DNA of 64,000 nucleotides from Anastatus disparis (lineage: Eukaryota; Arthropoda; Insecta; Hymenoptera; Eupelmidae). Each line of letters starts with the position of its first letter. The stretch's first letter is position 1. A program made the translations under genes and the position numbers. Positions 12,078-22,440 of the stretch are shown here, in pieces. The notes below the pieces were generated by a model. The model saw nothing but the letters and a program-made list of their open reading frames with translations. It did not search any database and was not told where the DNA came from. The stretch lies in NCBI GenBank assembly GCA_017163975.1, contig JAFFSR010000347.1:10669501-10733500 (forward strand), given 5' to 3'.

Positions 12078-12307
12078 TGTGGGGACATCCACTATCTATG
12101 TATGCGTGCGGCGCTGCAAGCGCACCAACAGAAGAAGCAGCTCAGCGACTGCTTCTCTGTACTTCAGTCTTGTTCCACGAGTCATTGCGCTTAGTCGTAC
12201 TGGCTCATTTAATAAAGGTCCAATTAATCTTACCTTGTGACTTGTTTTTTACAGTCCTCTCTCCTGCCTTCAACATCATACGTATATACTGTGGGCTGGT
12301 TCCTACA
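12078..12307 (+). repeat. 3' LTR of gypsy copy 1 (53 bp shorter)
   Basis: 230 bp, TGTGGGGACA...TTCCTACA. It matches the 5' LTR base for base by eye apart from a 53-bp gap between ACCAACA and GAAGAAGC. It is followed by the CGCT duplication. Confidence 0.93.
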
Positions 12308-12412
12308 CGCTTAACCTTTAATTTGAAGATACACCGTTTAATACTTGAGTAAATAACAAAAAACTCAATTGTTACACGGTCGGTATCAGGTTCTACTCCG
12401 GCCTGGTCTTAA

Positions 12413-12844
12413 GAAACATTTAGTTGGATAATGCGGAATCATTAATTAAATCAAATTAACGGTTTATTTAAATCCAACTATCTCATTTTTTTTAAAGAAC
12501 AAAATAAATTTGAATAAATATTTATTGATATGAATCAACTTATTTGTTTGAATGAAATAAATTAATTTTGTATTAAAAACACGTTTTTTTGTATTAGCAT
12601 ACTAAATTAACCAACATTTAGTTGGATGATGCAGAATTTTTAATTAAATCAAATAAACGGTTTATTTGAAATCAATTGTTTCATTTTTTTGAAAGAACTA
12701 AATAAATTTAAATAAATATGTATTGAATTGAACGAAATTATTTGTTTAAATGAAATACATCGATTTGGAATTAAAAACACGTTTATTTGTATTAGCATTT
12801 ACTTGAATTAACCAACATTTAGTTAGATGATGCAGAATCATTAA
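12413..12844. repeat. AT-rich satellite array, ~200-bp units (segment 2)
   Basis: Continuation of the array at 1-1172. Unit starts are near 12420, 12621 and 12826 (GTTGGATAATGCGGAATCATT and variants). It is cut at a TTAA by the next insertion. Confidence 0.85.
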
Positions 12845-13223
12845 TTAAGAGGAGGTCACGTATCTCTGTCCTTTTCTAATAAAAGAAATGATTTTTTTAC
12901 AAAAACCAAGAACTTTATCAAAAAATGAAGAGAAAGCCCCATCTTGTATCAAAAAAGCAATATTTTTTTTAATTAGAAAAAATGAATTTTATTGCTTCTA
13001 GTCCAGTAGAATTAGTCGAAATGCATAATGTAATTAGAAACAGGTGCAGACCACCAAAAATAGCTTTGTTGGATGATTAGAAATGAAACTCTGGAATCAC
13101 CCTAAAAATTTGAGCTGTCAGGAAATTAGTAAACAATGATTTAAGGTGCAAAATTCGTAAAAATCACTGTTTTTTTGAGGTAGCTTGAATTCGTTTGCGT
13201 TCTAGTATATGAAAATTATACTA

Positions 13224-14394
13224 TTGGCAATCCAACACGGGATGTGTCGTCATCAATATGGCGATGTGTGCGTCTGCTACAAACGTAGAGAATACACGCA
13301 CGGTATAGGAAAATTCTGAGTTTTTACCGATTTTCTAATTAATCGTAAAGGTGATGAGGAAAGTTTTTTGTGTTTTCTAAAGAAGAGTAAGTTTTAAACA
13401 ATAATTTAAAAGTTTCGATAGCCAAACATAACGTAAATATTTTAAAAATATTAATTATTGTTGTAAAGCATCCGCAGCTGATCAGCTGCTCATATATAAT
13501 TCACATTATAATCTGTAATGTAAGTAGTAAATAAAAAATTTATATTCTAAAATGATAAATTATACAATTTTAAAAGAAAATGTTATTTTTTCAGAGATAT
13601 TTTACAAATAAATATTACATAACCTCAATGTGTCCATGCTGTTATTTATCATAAGAAATAAAATCTGACAGAAATTTTGGAAAGTCTACATTACAATTTA
13701 TATTGTAAAGTTTCATCTAAGTATAACATAAAAGAATTATATTTTAAAAATGTAAAAAATTTTAAAAAAATTTATTTTTTAAAGATTAACAGAAAATAAT
13801 TCAAGAATGAGATGCTACAATACTCATATTGTTTAGAGGAGTAATTCCTGTTTTCCCACATTTTAATATATGATTTGATTGTAATATTTTTTCACCTTTT
13901 ACAAAATTTCTGCTTGATAACGTACATGCTACAAATTTGCAAATTTCTGTCAGATTTTATTTCTTATGATAAATAACAGCAGGGATACATTGAGGTTATG
14001 TAATATTTATTTGTAAAATGTCTCTGAGAAAATAACATTTTCTCTTAAAATTGTATAATTTATTATTTTAAAATATGAATTTTTTATTCATTACTTACAT
14101 TACAGATTATAATGTGAATTATATATGAGCAGCTGATCAGCTGCGGATGCTTTACAACAATAATTAATATTTTTAAAATATTTACGTTGCGTTTGGCTAT
14201 CGAAACTTTTAAATTATTGTTTAAAACTTACTCTTCTTTAGAAAACACAAAAAACTTTCCTCATCACCTTTACCATTAATTAGAAAATCGGTAAAAACTC
14301 AGAATTTTCCTATACCGTGCGTGTATTCTCTACGTTTGTAGCAGACGCACACATCGTCATATTGATGACGACACATCCCGTGTTGGATTGCCAA
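13224..14394. mobile_element. Near-perfect 1.2-kb palindrome with TTGGCAATCC termini
   Basis: TA lies on both sides (13222-13223, 14395-14396). Arms run almost without mismatch from TTGGCAATCCAACACGGG inward past GCAGCTGATCAGCTGC to a centre near 13810. The opposite arm of the host foldback shows the unoccupied site. TA duplication suggests Tc1/mariner-type mobility, which is inferred. No ORF. Confidence 0.88.
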
Positions 14395-14574
14395 TATGTA
14401 GGTATTTCAAAGACGATTAATTTGAGACGTCATTGATGAAAATCGGTCAATAAACTTTATAAATAATGATAAACAAAAATCGAAAATCGCGAAATTTTAA
14501 AATATTTGTCATTTGATAAAAAAAGGATGTACATGTTTGTAATTCAACAAAAATGTGCCTCTTATTATCCTTAA

Positions 14575-14955
14575 GAAGAGGTCACGTATCTCTGTCCTTT
14601 TCTAATCAAAGCATTGAGTTTTTTACAAAAACTAATAACTTTAGCAAAAAATGAAGAGAAAGCCGCATCTCGTATCAAAAAAAGCAATATTTTCTTTGAT
14701 GAGAAAGAATTAATTTTATTGCTTCGTTTTCAAGAAAACCTTGAAAAACTTAAATCATAGAGGTTAGGTTGAACAATTTGGTTTTTCAAGGTTTTCTTGA
14801 GAATGAAACAATAAAATTAATTTTTTCTTATCAAAGAAAATATTGCTTTTTTTGATACGAGACGCGGCTTTCTCTTCATTTTTTGCTAAAGTTATTAGTT
14901 TTTGTAAAAAAATAATTTCTTTGATTAGAAAAGGACAGAGATACGTGACCTCCTG
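14575..14955. mobile_element. TTAA MITE of the GAGGAGGTC group
   Basis: 381 bp between TTAA at 14571-14574 and 14956-14959. Ends GAAGAGGTCACGTATCTC and CAGGAGGTCACGTATCTC (reverse complement). The matching position in the other arm of the host foldback (near 19415) has a single TTAA, confirming insertion. Confidence 0.9.
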
Positions 14956-15234
14956 TTAAGTTACCATAAAAATTTCATAAAAAAATATTAATTATTTTAG
15001 GAGATATTCTATTTGTTTATTAAAAAGAGGTCAAATGTACATTAAAAAATTCACCCAAAAACGTCATCGTATAGACTTTATGATAATCATATAATATTTA
15101 GATATTAACGTAGATTTTATGAATTTGATGTGAAATCGCGTCTATTATTATTTATTTTCAACCTAAATATGGCAGAAAAAAAGTAAATTTTTTTCCTAAT
15201 GGTTTTTTAAATATTTTTGCAACTAATGAAAATA

Positions 15235-15813
15235 TCAATATAGGGAGTTGATATTCTTATTACTGGCAATTTTACGCAAATTTAAAAAAAAAAAAAAGAA
15301 TGCTCTAGCTCAATTAGAAGTCGAGATAATTTTTTTTTTTTTTGAAATTTGTTAATTGTTTATTTATAAATATTAAGGACTGAAATTTTTATCACAGCTA
15401 GAATAATACTTGAAGTTTATGATTCCATTATATCGGAGATGAAATAAACATTTTGCAATGTAAAAATTAATATTTAAGTAATCAAGATTGCTCCTAGTTA
15501 AACAGAGTAATTTTTCCTGCCTTGCAAAAAAATTGATCTGGCGAGTTATAATTCATGTTCCGATTAAAAATTCCTTATATCTCCGTTAATTACGAACCAA
15601 TTTTGACGTTTTTTTTTAAATCGGGGTAGCGCGTGAAAATAATAACAACTGTTGTATTTGTTTTTAAAAAATTATTTATTTAACAATAATTATTGCAAAA
15701 TAAAATTTGTTTAAACATATTTTTTTAAGTACTAATTTTAGCAAAAAGCTTTAGGAATAAAGATTATTCGTCGTAAAATTGCCAGTAATGAGAATATCAA
15801 ATCCCTATATTGA
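15235..15813. mobile_element. Short foldback, TCAATATAGGGA termini
   Basis: TCAATATAGGGAGTTGATA at the left is mirrored by TCAATATAGGGATTTGATA at the right, followed inward by CTTATTACTGGCAATTTTACG on both sides. The interior is AT-rich without an ORF. TA precedes it at 15233-15234; its right TA may be the one at 19141-19142, on the far side of the next element. Confidence 0.7.
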
Positions 15814-15959
15814 TCCCACATAGCATGAAATATTTCAAAAAATGATTACATGAAATATTTCAGTAAAATATTAAATAAGTAATGAACAAATATTTCTTCG
15901 AAATATTACAGTTTAAGAATATGAAATAATTCATTGGAATATTTCTGTAATATTGCTGC

Positions 15960-17460
15960 AACATTTCATGTTTTATTCCAAAAAAATTTCTGAATCCAAC
16001 ACTGAAATATTTGAGAAATATTACTAAATTAATTCTTGAAATGTTTCACATTAATATTTCACCAATCTTTCAAGAAACATTGCATGAAATATTCCTGTAA
16101 TATTGAAGGAATATTTCATGTTTTATTCCAAAAAAATTTCTGAATCCAACACTGAAATATTTTAAAAAAATTACTAAATTATTTCTTGAAATGTTTCAAA
16201 TCAATATTTCGCAAATCTTTCAAGAAACATTTCATGAAATATTTCTGTAATATTAAAGGAACATTTCATGTTTTATTTCAAAAAATTTTTGAATCCGACA
16301 CTGAAATATTCAAGAAATATTGTTACATTATTTCTTGAAATGTTTCAAATTAATATTTCGCAAATCTTTCAAGAAGCATTTCATGAAATATTTCTGTAAT
16401 ATTAAAGGAACATTTTGTTTTATTTCAAAAAATTTTTAAATTCAACACTGAAATATTCAAGAAATATTGTTACATAATTTCTTGAAATGTTTCAAATCAA
16501 TATTTCGCAAATCTTTCAAGAAACATTTCATGAAATATTTCTGTAATATTGAAGGAACATTTTATGTTTTATTTCAAAAAATTTTTAAATTCAACACTGA
16601 AATATTCAAGAAATATTGTTACATTATTTCTTGAAATGTTTCAAATCAATATCTCGCAAATCTTTCAAGAAACATTTCATAAAATATTTCTGTAATATTG
16701 AAGGAACATTTCATGTTTTATTTCAAAAAATTTTTGAATCCGACACTGAAATATTCAAGAAATATTGTTACATTATTTCTTGAAATGTTTCAAATTAATA
16801 TTTCGCAAATCTTTCAAGAAACATTTCATGAAATATTTCTGTAATATTGAAGGAACATTTTATGTTTTATTTCAAAAAATTTTTAAATTCAACACTGAAA
16901 TATTCAAGAAATATTGTTACATTATTTCTTGAAATGTTTCAAATCAATATTTCGCAAATCTTTCAAGAATCATTTCATGAAATATTTCTGTAATATTGAA
17001 GGAACATTTTATGTTTTATTTCAAAAAATTTTTAAATTCAACACTGAAAGATTCAAGAAATATTGTTACATTATTTCTTGAAATGTTTCAAATCAATATC
17101 TCGCAAATCTTTCAAGAAACATTTCATAAAATATTTCTGTAATATTGAAGGAACATTTCATGTTTTATTTCAAAAAATTTTTAAATTCAACACTGAAATA
17201 TTCAAGAAATATTGTTACATTATTTCTTGAAATGTTTCAAATCAATATTTCGCAAATCTTTCAAAAAACATTTCATGAAATATTTCTGTAATATTGAAGG
17301 AACATTTCATGTTTCATTTCAAAAAATTTTTAAATTCAACACTGAAATATTCAAGAAATATTGTTACATTATTTCTTGAAATGTTTCAAATCAATTTTTC
17401 GCAAATATTTCAAGAAACATTTCATGAAATATTTCTGTTATATTTAAAAAACATTTCATG
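15960..17460 (+). repeat. Tandem array, ~10 copies of a 149-bp unit
   Basis: The phrase TTTTATTTCAAAAAATTTTT and its variants recurs at 15971, 16121, 16271, 16418, 16567, 16716, 16865, 17014, 17163 and 17312, that is every 147-150 bp. Each unit is itself rich in short palindromes such as GAAATATTTC and TCTTTCAAGA. Confidence 0.93.
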
Positions 17461-17709
17461 AAGTATTTAAAAAAATGTATGGACATAACACTGAAATATC
17501 GAAGAAATATTGCTGCACTATTTCTTAAAATATTTCAAATCAATAATGCGCAAATTTTTCAAGAAATATTTCATGAAATATTTCTGTCAAATTCCAGAAA
17601 TATTTCATGGAGTATTCCGAAAAATTTAATAATATAACAGTGAAATATTGGAGAAATATTGTTTAAATATTTGTAGTTATCTCGCGTTTGTAGCAATTCT
17701 TCCATCTTG

Positions 17710-17805
17710 CCAGCAGGTGGCTACTTGATTATATTTTCATGTGATCGTAAATGTGGTTGGCAAACTCTCGCAAGTGGTGGAACGCTCTCTTGTTTAGTAT
17801 ATAAG
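17710..17805 (+). promoter_or_regulatory. CTCF-like motif followed by TATA-like box in element core
   Basis: CCAGCAGGTGGCTAC (17710-17724) is followed by TATATAAG at 17798-17805, in the only non-repetitive part of the 3.3-kb element. Function is inferred from motif shape and position only. Confidence 0.4.
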
Positions 17806-18019
17806 ACCGAAAATTCTTGATACAAATAAATAAGCGCTTAAATTATAAATAACAAATAAATGTATAAGTATCTAATATGGTTTGAGATGCAACTCTTACA
17901 AAATCAAAAACAATATCTGATAGAATCTTTCACCAATATTACAAATCAGTATTTCATGAAAGATTCCAAAAATATTTCCGAAAGGGTTAATAATCCTCTA
18001 TGAATACTTTAGTTAAACT

Positions 18020-18900
18020 GATGGGTAATCTTTCAACAATGTAACATATCAATATTACATGAAAGATTTCTGAAATATTTCAGAAACATTTATTGAGAGA
18101 TTCATAATTTTTTATGAATCCTTCAATAACATAATTTAGCAATCTTTCAACAATGTTACAAAGCAATATTTCATGAAAGATTTTAGAAATATTTCAGAAA
18201 CATTTCTTGAAAGATTCATAATCTTTTATGAATCCTTTAATAAAATATTTCTGCAATCTTTCAACAATGTTACAAAGCAATATTTCATGAAAGATTTCTG
18301 AAATATTTCAGAAACATTTTTTGAGATTCATAATTTTTTATGAATCCTTCAATAACATATTTTAGCAATCTTTCAACAATGTTACAAAGCAATATTTCAT
18401 GAAAGATTTTAGAAATATTTCAGAAACATTTCTTGAAAGATTCATAATCTTTTATGAATCCTTTAATAAAATATTTCTGCAATCTTTCAACAATGTTACA
18501 AAGCAATATTTCATGAAAGATTTCTGAAATATTTCAGAAACATTTTTTGAGAGATTCATAATTTTTTATGAATCCTTCAATAACATATTTTAGCAATCTT
18601 TCAACAATGTTACAAAGCAATATTTCATGAAAGATTTTAGAAATATTTCAGAAACATTTCTTGAAAGATTCATAATCTTTTATGAATCCTTTAATAAAAT
18701 ATTTCTGCAATCTTTCAACAATGTTATAAAGCAATATTTCATGAAAGATTTCTGAAATATTTCAGAAACATTTTTTGAGAGATTCATAATTTTTTATGAA
18801 TCCTTCAATAACATATTTTAGCAATCTTTCAACAATCTTACAAATCAACATTTCATGAAAAATTTGAGAAATATTTCAGAAACATTTCTTGAAAGATTCA
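18020..18900 (+). repeat. Tandem array, ~8 copies of a 114-bp unit
   Basis: CAATCTTTCAACAATGTTACA recurs at 18140, 18254, 18366, 18480, 18594, 18708 and 18822. Neighbouring units alternate between two versions (GATTTTAGAAATA and GATTTCTGAAATA), giving a 228-bp higher-order period. Confidence 0.92.
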
Positions 18901-20062
18901 TAATCTTACATGAATCTTTCGATCAAATATTGCTACAATCTTTCAACAATATTACAAATTAATATTTTACAAAATAATGAAAGAATGTTACAGAAACATT
19001 ACATGAAATATTTCAAATCAATCTTCTAGAAGGACATATCAATATTTCAGAAATATTTCTTATCAATATTTCTGTTTTATTCTGAATCTTTCAATGAAAT
19101 ATTTCAGAAATATTTCAGAAATATTTCATGCTATGTGGGATATTTTCATTAATTGTAAAAATAATTAAAAAACCATTAAGAAAAAAATTTACATTTTTCT
19201 TGCCATATTTAGGTTGAAATAATAAAATGGACGCGATTTCACATTAAATTCATAAAATCTACGTTAATATCTAAATATTATATGATTATCATAAAGTCTC
19301 TACGATGACGTTTTTGGGTGAATTTTTTAATGTACATTTGACCTCTTTTTAATAAACAAATAGAATATCTCCTAAAATAATTAATATTTTTTTATGAAAT
19401 TTTTATGGTAACTTAAGGATAATAAGAGGCACATTTTTGTTGAATTACAAACATGTACATCCTTTTTTTTATCAAATGACAAATATTTTAAAATTTCGCG
19501 ATTTTCGATTTTTGTTTATCATTATTTATAAAATTTATTGACCGATTTTCATCAATGACGTCTCAAATTAATCGTCTTTGAAATACCTACAAATAGTATA
19601 ATTTTCATATACTAGAACGCAAACGAATTCAAGCTACCTCAAAAAAACAGTGATTTTTGCAAATTTTGCACCTTAAATCATTGTTTACTAATTCCTGACG
19701 GCTCAAATTTTTAGGGTAATTCCAGAGTTTTATTTCTAATCATCCAACAAAGCTATTTTTGGTGGTCTGCACCTATTTCTAATTACATTAAATTTTAGCT
19801 TTTTTTCGCCAATTCTATTGGACTATTCGTTCTCAAAAAAACCTTGAAAAACCAAATTGTCCACCCTAACCTCTATGATTTAAGTTTTTCAAGGTTTTCT
19901 TGAAAACGAAGCAATAAAATTAATTCTTTCTTATCAAAGAAAATATTGCTTTTTTTATTACGAGATGCGGCTTTCTCTTCATTTTTTGCTAAAGTTATTA
20001 ATTTCTGTAAAAAACTCAATTCTTTTATTAAAAAAGGACAGAGATACGTGACCTCCTCTTAA

Positions 20063-20220
20063 TCTAAAATGTTTAAAAATATCTCTATATTACAACCTTC
20101 CATTTTTACTAATAAAAGGCCTAATATGGAGATTTTTGGAAAATTTTTTAATAAAAATTAAAAATTTGAAAACTACAATGTCGGTAACTATGTATAAATC
20201 ATGTACCCTATTATATCCCC
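20063..20220. mobile_element. Fragment of a TTAA element (right end)
   Basis: It ends TTATATCCCC followed by TTAA (20221-20224), resembling in reverse complement the GGGGAT start of the MITE at 312-685. The matching left end is absent; the MITE beginning at 12849 abuts where it should be. Confidence 0.45.
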
Positions 20221-20224
20221 TTAA

Positions 20225-20540
20225 ATCAAATAAACGGTTTATTTGAAATCAATTGTCTTATTTTTTTGAAAGAACTAAATAAATTGAAATAAATATGTAT
20301 TGAATTTAACTAAATTATTTGTTTGAATGAATTAAATTAATTTAGAATTAAAAACTCGTTTATTTGAATTAGCATTTATTCGAATTAACCAACATTTAGT
20401 TGGATAATGCGGAATCATTAATTAAGTCAAATAAACGGTTTGTTTAAAATCAATCATCTAATTTTTTTGAAAGCACAAAATAAATTTAAATGAATATTTA
20501 TTGAAATGAACTAAATTATTTGTTTGGATGAAATAAATCG
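20225..20540. repeat. AT-rich satellite array, ~200-bp units (segment 3)
   Basis: The array resumes in register after the TTAA with ATCAAATAAACGG, and a further unit starts near 20399. It ends near 20540. Confidence 0.8.
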
Positions 20541-22129
20541 GTAACAAGGATGAAAGTCGCAATTTAATGACATAGTTATTTCTTTAAAAAAAATTTTTTT
20601 TAGATTTCAATAAATTGTAAAATTTAACTAACAAAATATGATTTTCATTCAAATAAACCTTTGTTGGTCTTATAAGATCAAGATCTTCAGTATAATAAAT
20701 TATTTGATTCATTGAAACAAACATTTATTCCTTTTGAGAAAATGAGAAACCAGTTTCAATGAAATATTTAATTAACTAGAAGTTCATTAACGCGCGTACC
20801 GCGCGTGTGGAATTAAGTGCTGTGGTAAAAATAAATGAATTTAAACAATGTAAATATAAATAAATTTAAAAATTTATCGACTGATATTCGAAAAATATAT
20901 AAGCTGTAATCAAGCATTGATGTTTAGTTTGTTCGTGTTCCTTGTAACACAAATATAAAACGCAGGATAATTCTTCCATCAAAGGCACTACTGTAATATA
21001 GGTATAAAAATTTGATTGATTAGAATTTTATAATCTATTTACCGTAATTTACCGTAATCTAATTGAATAATAAGAGATTTCAAGAAATTTAATCATAATA
21101 TCAAAATTGGAATTTACCTCATTCCTACCTATCCTACCCCTATAGTGCAATAGTGCCTCTGATGAATTTGTAAGGCTCTATATTCGAGAAAAATTTATTC
21201 TTATTATCATTCAAGAAATTTACAAAATTCTTCATTCTACTCTATTATAACAAAAAACGCACGTGTATACTTAAAACAATCGTTAAAATCGGAAAAGGTC
21301 AATTTTCAATTAGGAAAAAGAAATACAAATTTCTTTCATTGAAAATATTTTTTTATCTCTGTATACTTTTATACTTTTGGTGTATTTCTTTTATTGGAAA
21401 TTTTATACATATTCTATTAGCTTCTGATGTATGTTTTTTTTCTTTTCAATTGAAGTAAAAAAGTATATAAAAACGAAAAAAGCATGAATTTATATAAGGA
21501 TATTAAAAATCATTTGAAAATAATTACAATTCAGTCAATAATTTTAATTTAAAAAACATACATTTTTAATTATGTGTAATTACTTAGAAATCTTGATGTT
21601 CAATAATTATCTTAGTATTATTTTGTAATAATGTTTAATAAAATAATTTTCTAATATTCAATATATAATTTTGTAATAAAATACAAAATAAAAATAAACT
21701 TGACTGACATAAAATTAATTTTGTGTTTAAAAATTATATTATTAAATAAATTGTTTATAATAAAAAGTAAAAAATGGACTTGATTTAAAAATTTAAATAA
21801 AAAGACAATCTAAATAAATGTAATTTTTTTATTTTTAAAATTCAAAACTTATTTTTATAATAATAATAAATTTATTATTAAATGCTGATGTATATTCCTT
21901 AGATGTTATACAATTTCTAATATCAACTTTTACCATATGTTGTAAAGTAATTATAATAGAGCAAAGATCAACTTGATTATTATACTTTTCTGGTTGTTTA
22001 GCATTTCTATAAAATTTTTTCTTCATACAATCCTAGTTGATCTTGTGTGATTGAGATTTTACAGAAAATTTTCATTTTTGGTCAAATATACGTGATAAAT
22101 AATTATAATTTCAAACATTTGATATACAA
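20541..22129. other. AT-rich spacer, no gene seen
   Basis: Low-complexity A/T sequence with no convincing ORF, RNA gene or inverted repeat. A 63-codon minus-strand ORF at 21835-22026 has AT-biased composition and no recognisable motif; it is not called. Confidence 0.5.
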
Positions 22130-22440
22130 TAGGGTAAGTGTATGAGTTATCGTGCCTTTAAGGTTAAGGCAGACACATTTCCATCAATTAAACAAATCTC
22201 ATTATTTTTTAAAAGTTTTATAAACTGTTTATTTAAAGTAAAGCACATTATCTATGAATAAAACGAATTCCCTAAGTGAAAATTTAAAAACTATTAATTT
22301 ACTGATTGAATTTACAAAGTTTATGCGATGTGTCAGTTTATCGTGTGTCGTCTGCTTACCATATAAATGCATACTTTTATTATCGTGCTTTGATTATCGA
22401 CATCGCATGCTTTAACATAGGGCACGATAACCGGGGAGGG

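Larger units (their letters stand above)
1845..12307 (+). mobile_element. Ty3/gypsy LTR retrotransposon, copy 1, structurally complete
   Basis: A 10.5-kb element with all expected parts: LTRs beginning TGTGGGGACA and ending TTCCTACA, a primer-binding site, a long leader, gag, pol (order PR-RT-RNase H-IN), a small third ORF, a polypurine tract and a 4-bp target duplication CGCT (1841-1844 and 12308-12311). The integrase domain lying after RT/RNase H places it in Ty3/gypsy rather than Ty1/copia. The sequence shared by the two LTRs looks identical by eye; they differ only by a 53-bp gap in the 3' LTR, so insertion is recent. The 3' UTR holds a 1.1-kb foldback (10182-11279), inserted later or carried by this copy. 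A second, decayed member lies at 26280-34131. Confidence 0.95.
1173..12408. mobile_element. Foldback element copy 1, split by a MITE and a gypsy element
   Basis: The left part (1173-1844) and right part (12308-12408) together match the uninterrupted copy at 39091-39475. Termini are GAGCAGACCAG and, in reverse complement, GACCAGGCCGG. TTAA lies just outside the right end (12409-12412) and a degenerate TGAA outside the left. The centre is a near-perfect hairpin (about 1675-1815) with arms containing AAAAGTAAGGAACGC. The interruptions are a TTAA MITE (1261-1641) and the gypsy element (1845-12307). Confidence 0.85.
15814..19140. mobile_element. 3.3-kb element of ATTTCATGAAATATTTC repeats, TCCCACATAGCATG termini
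   Basis: Exact terminal inverted repeats TCCCACATAGC...GCTATGTGGGA. The left half is a tandem array of about ten 149-bp units, the right half a tandem array of about eight 114-bp units, and a unique 200-bp core (about 17690-17900) lies between. The element at 34156-38334 has nearly the same ends (CCCACACAGCATGG). No ORF, and no clear target duplication. Confidence 0.8.
12999..19825. mobile_element. Foldback with TAGTCCARTAGAATT termini, host of four insertions
   Basis: The left arm starts TAGTCCAGTAGAATTAG and the right arm, in reverse complement, TAGTCCAATAGAATTGG. It is flanked by TTC on both sides (12996-12998 and 19826-19828), a 3-bp duplication. Arms match through GGTGGTCTGCACCTATTTC-like and ACGTCATTGATG-like blocks. 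The left arm is interrupted at 13224-14394 and 14575-14955; the right arm (19141-19825) is uninterrupted and serves as the empty-site control for both. Its centre holds two more elements (15235-15813 and 15814-19140). Confidence 0.8.
12849..20058. mobile_element. Outer TTAA MITE carrying a 6.8-kb nest of insertions
   Basis: TTAA lies at 12845-12848 and 20059-20062. Ends are GAGGAGGTCACGTATCTC and its reverse complement. Its own sequence is only about 150 bp on the left and 230 bp on the right, equivalent to the 381-bp MITE at 14575-14955. The rest (12999-19825) is a foldback inserted in its middle, itself full of further elements. Confidence 0.85.

Noticed and set aside
15960..18900. CRISPR-like regular repeats
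   Set aside because: Units are contiguous 149-bp and 114-bp tandem repeats without unique spacers, in a eukaryotic transposon context.
20541..22129. Search for tRNA or snRNA genes in the AT-rich spacers
   Set aside because: No cloverleaf with A- and B-box-like sequence was found by eye. A covariance-model scan would be needed to exclude it.
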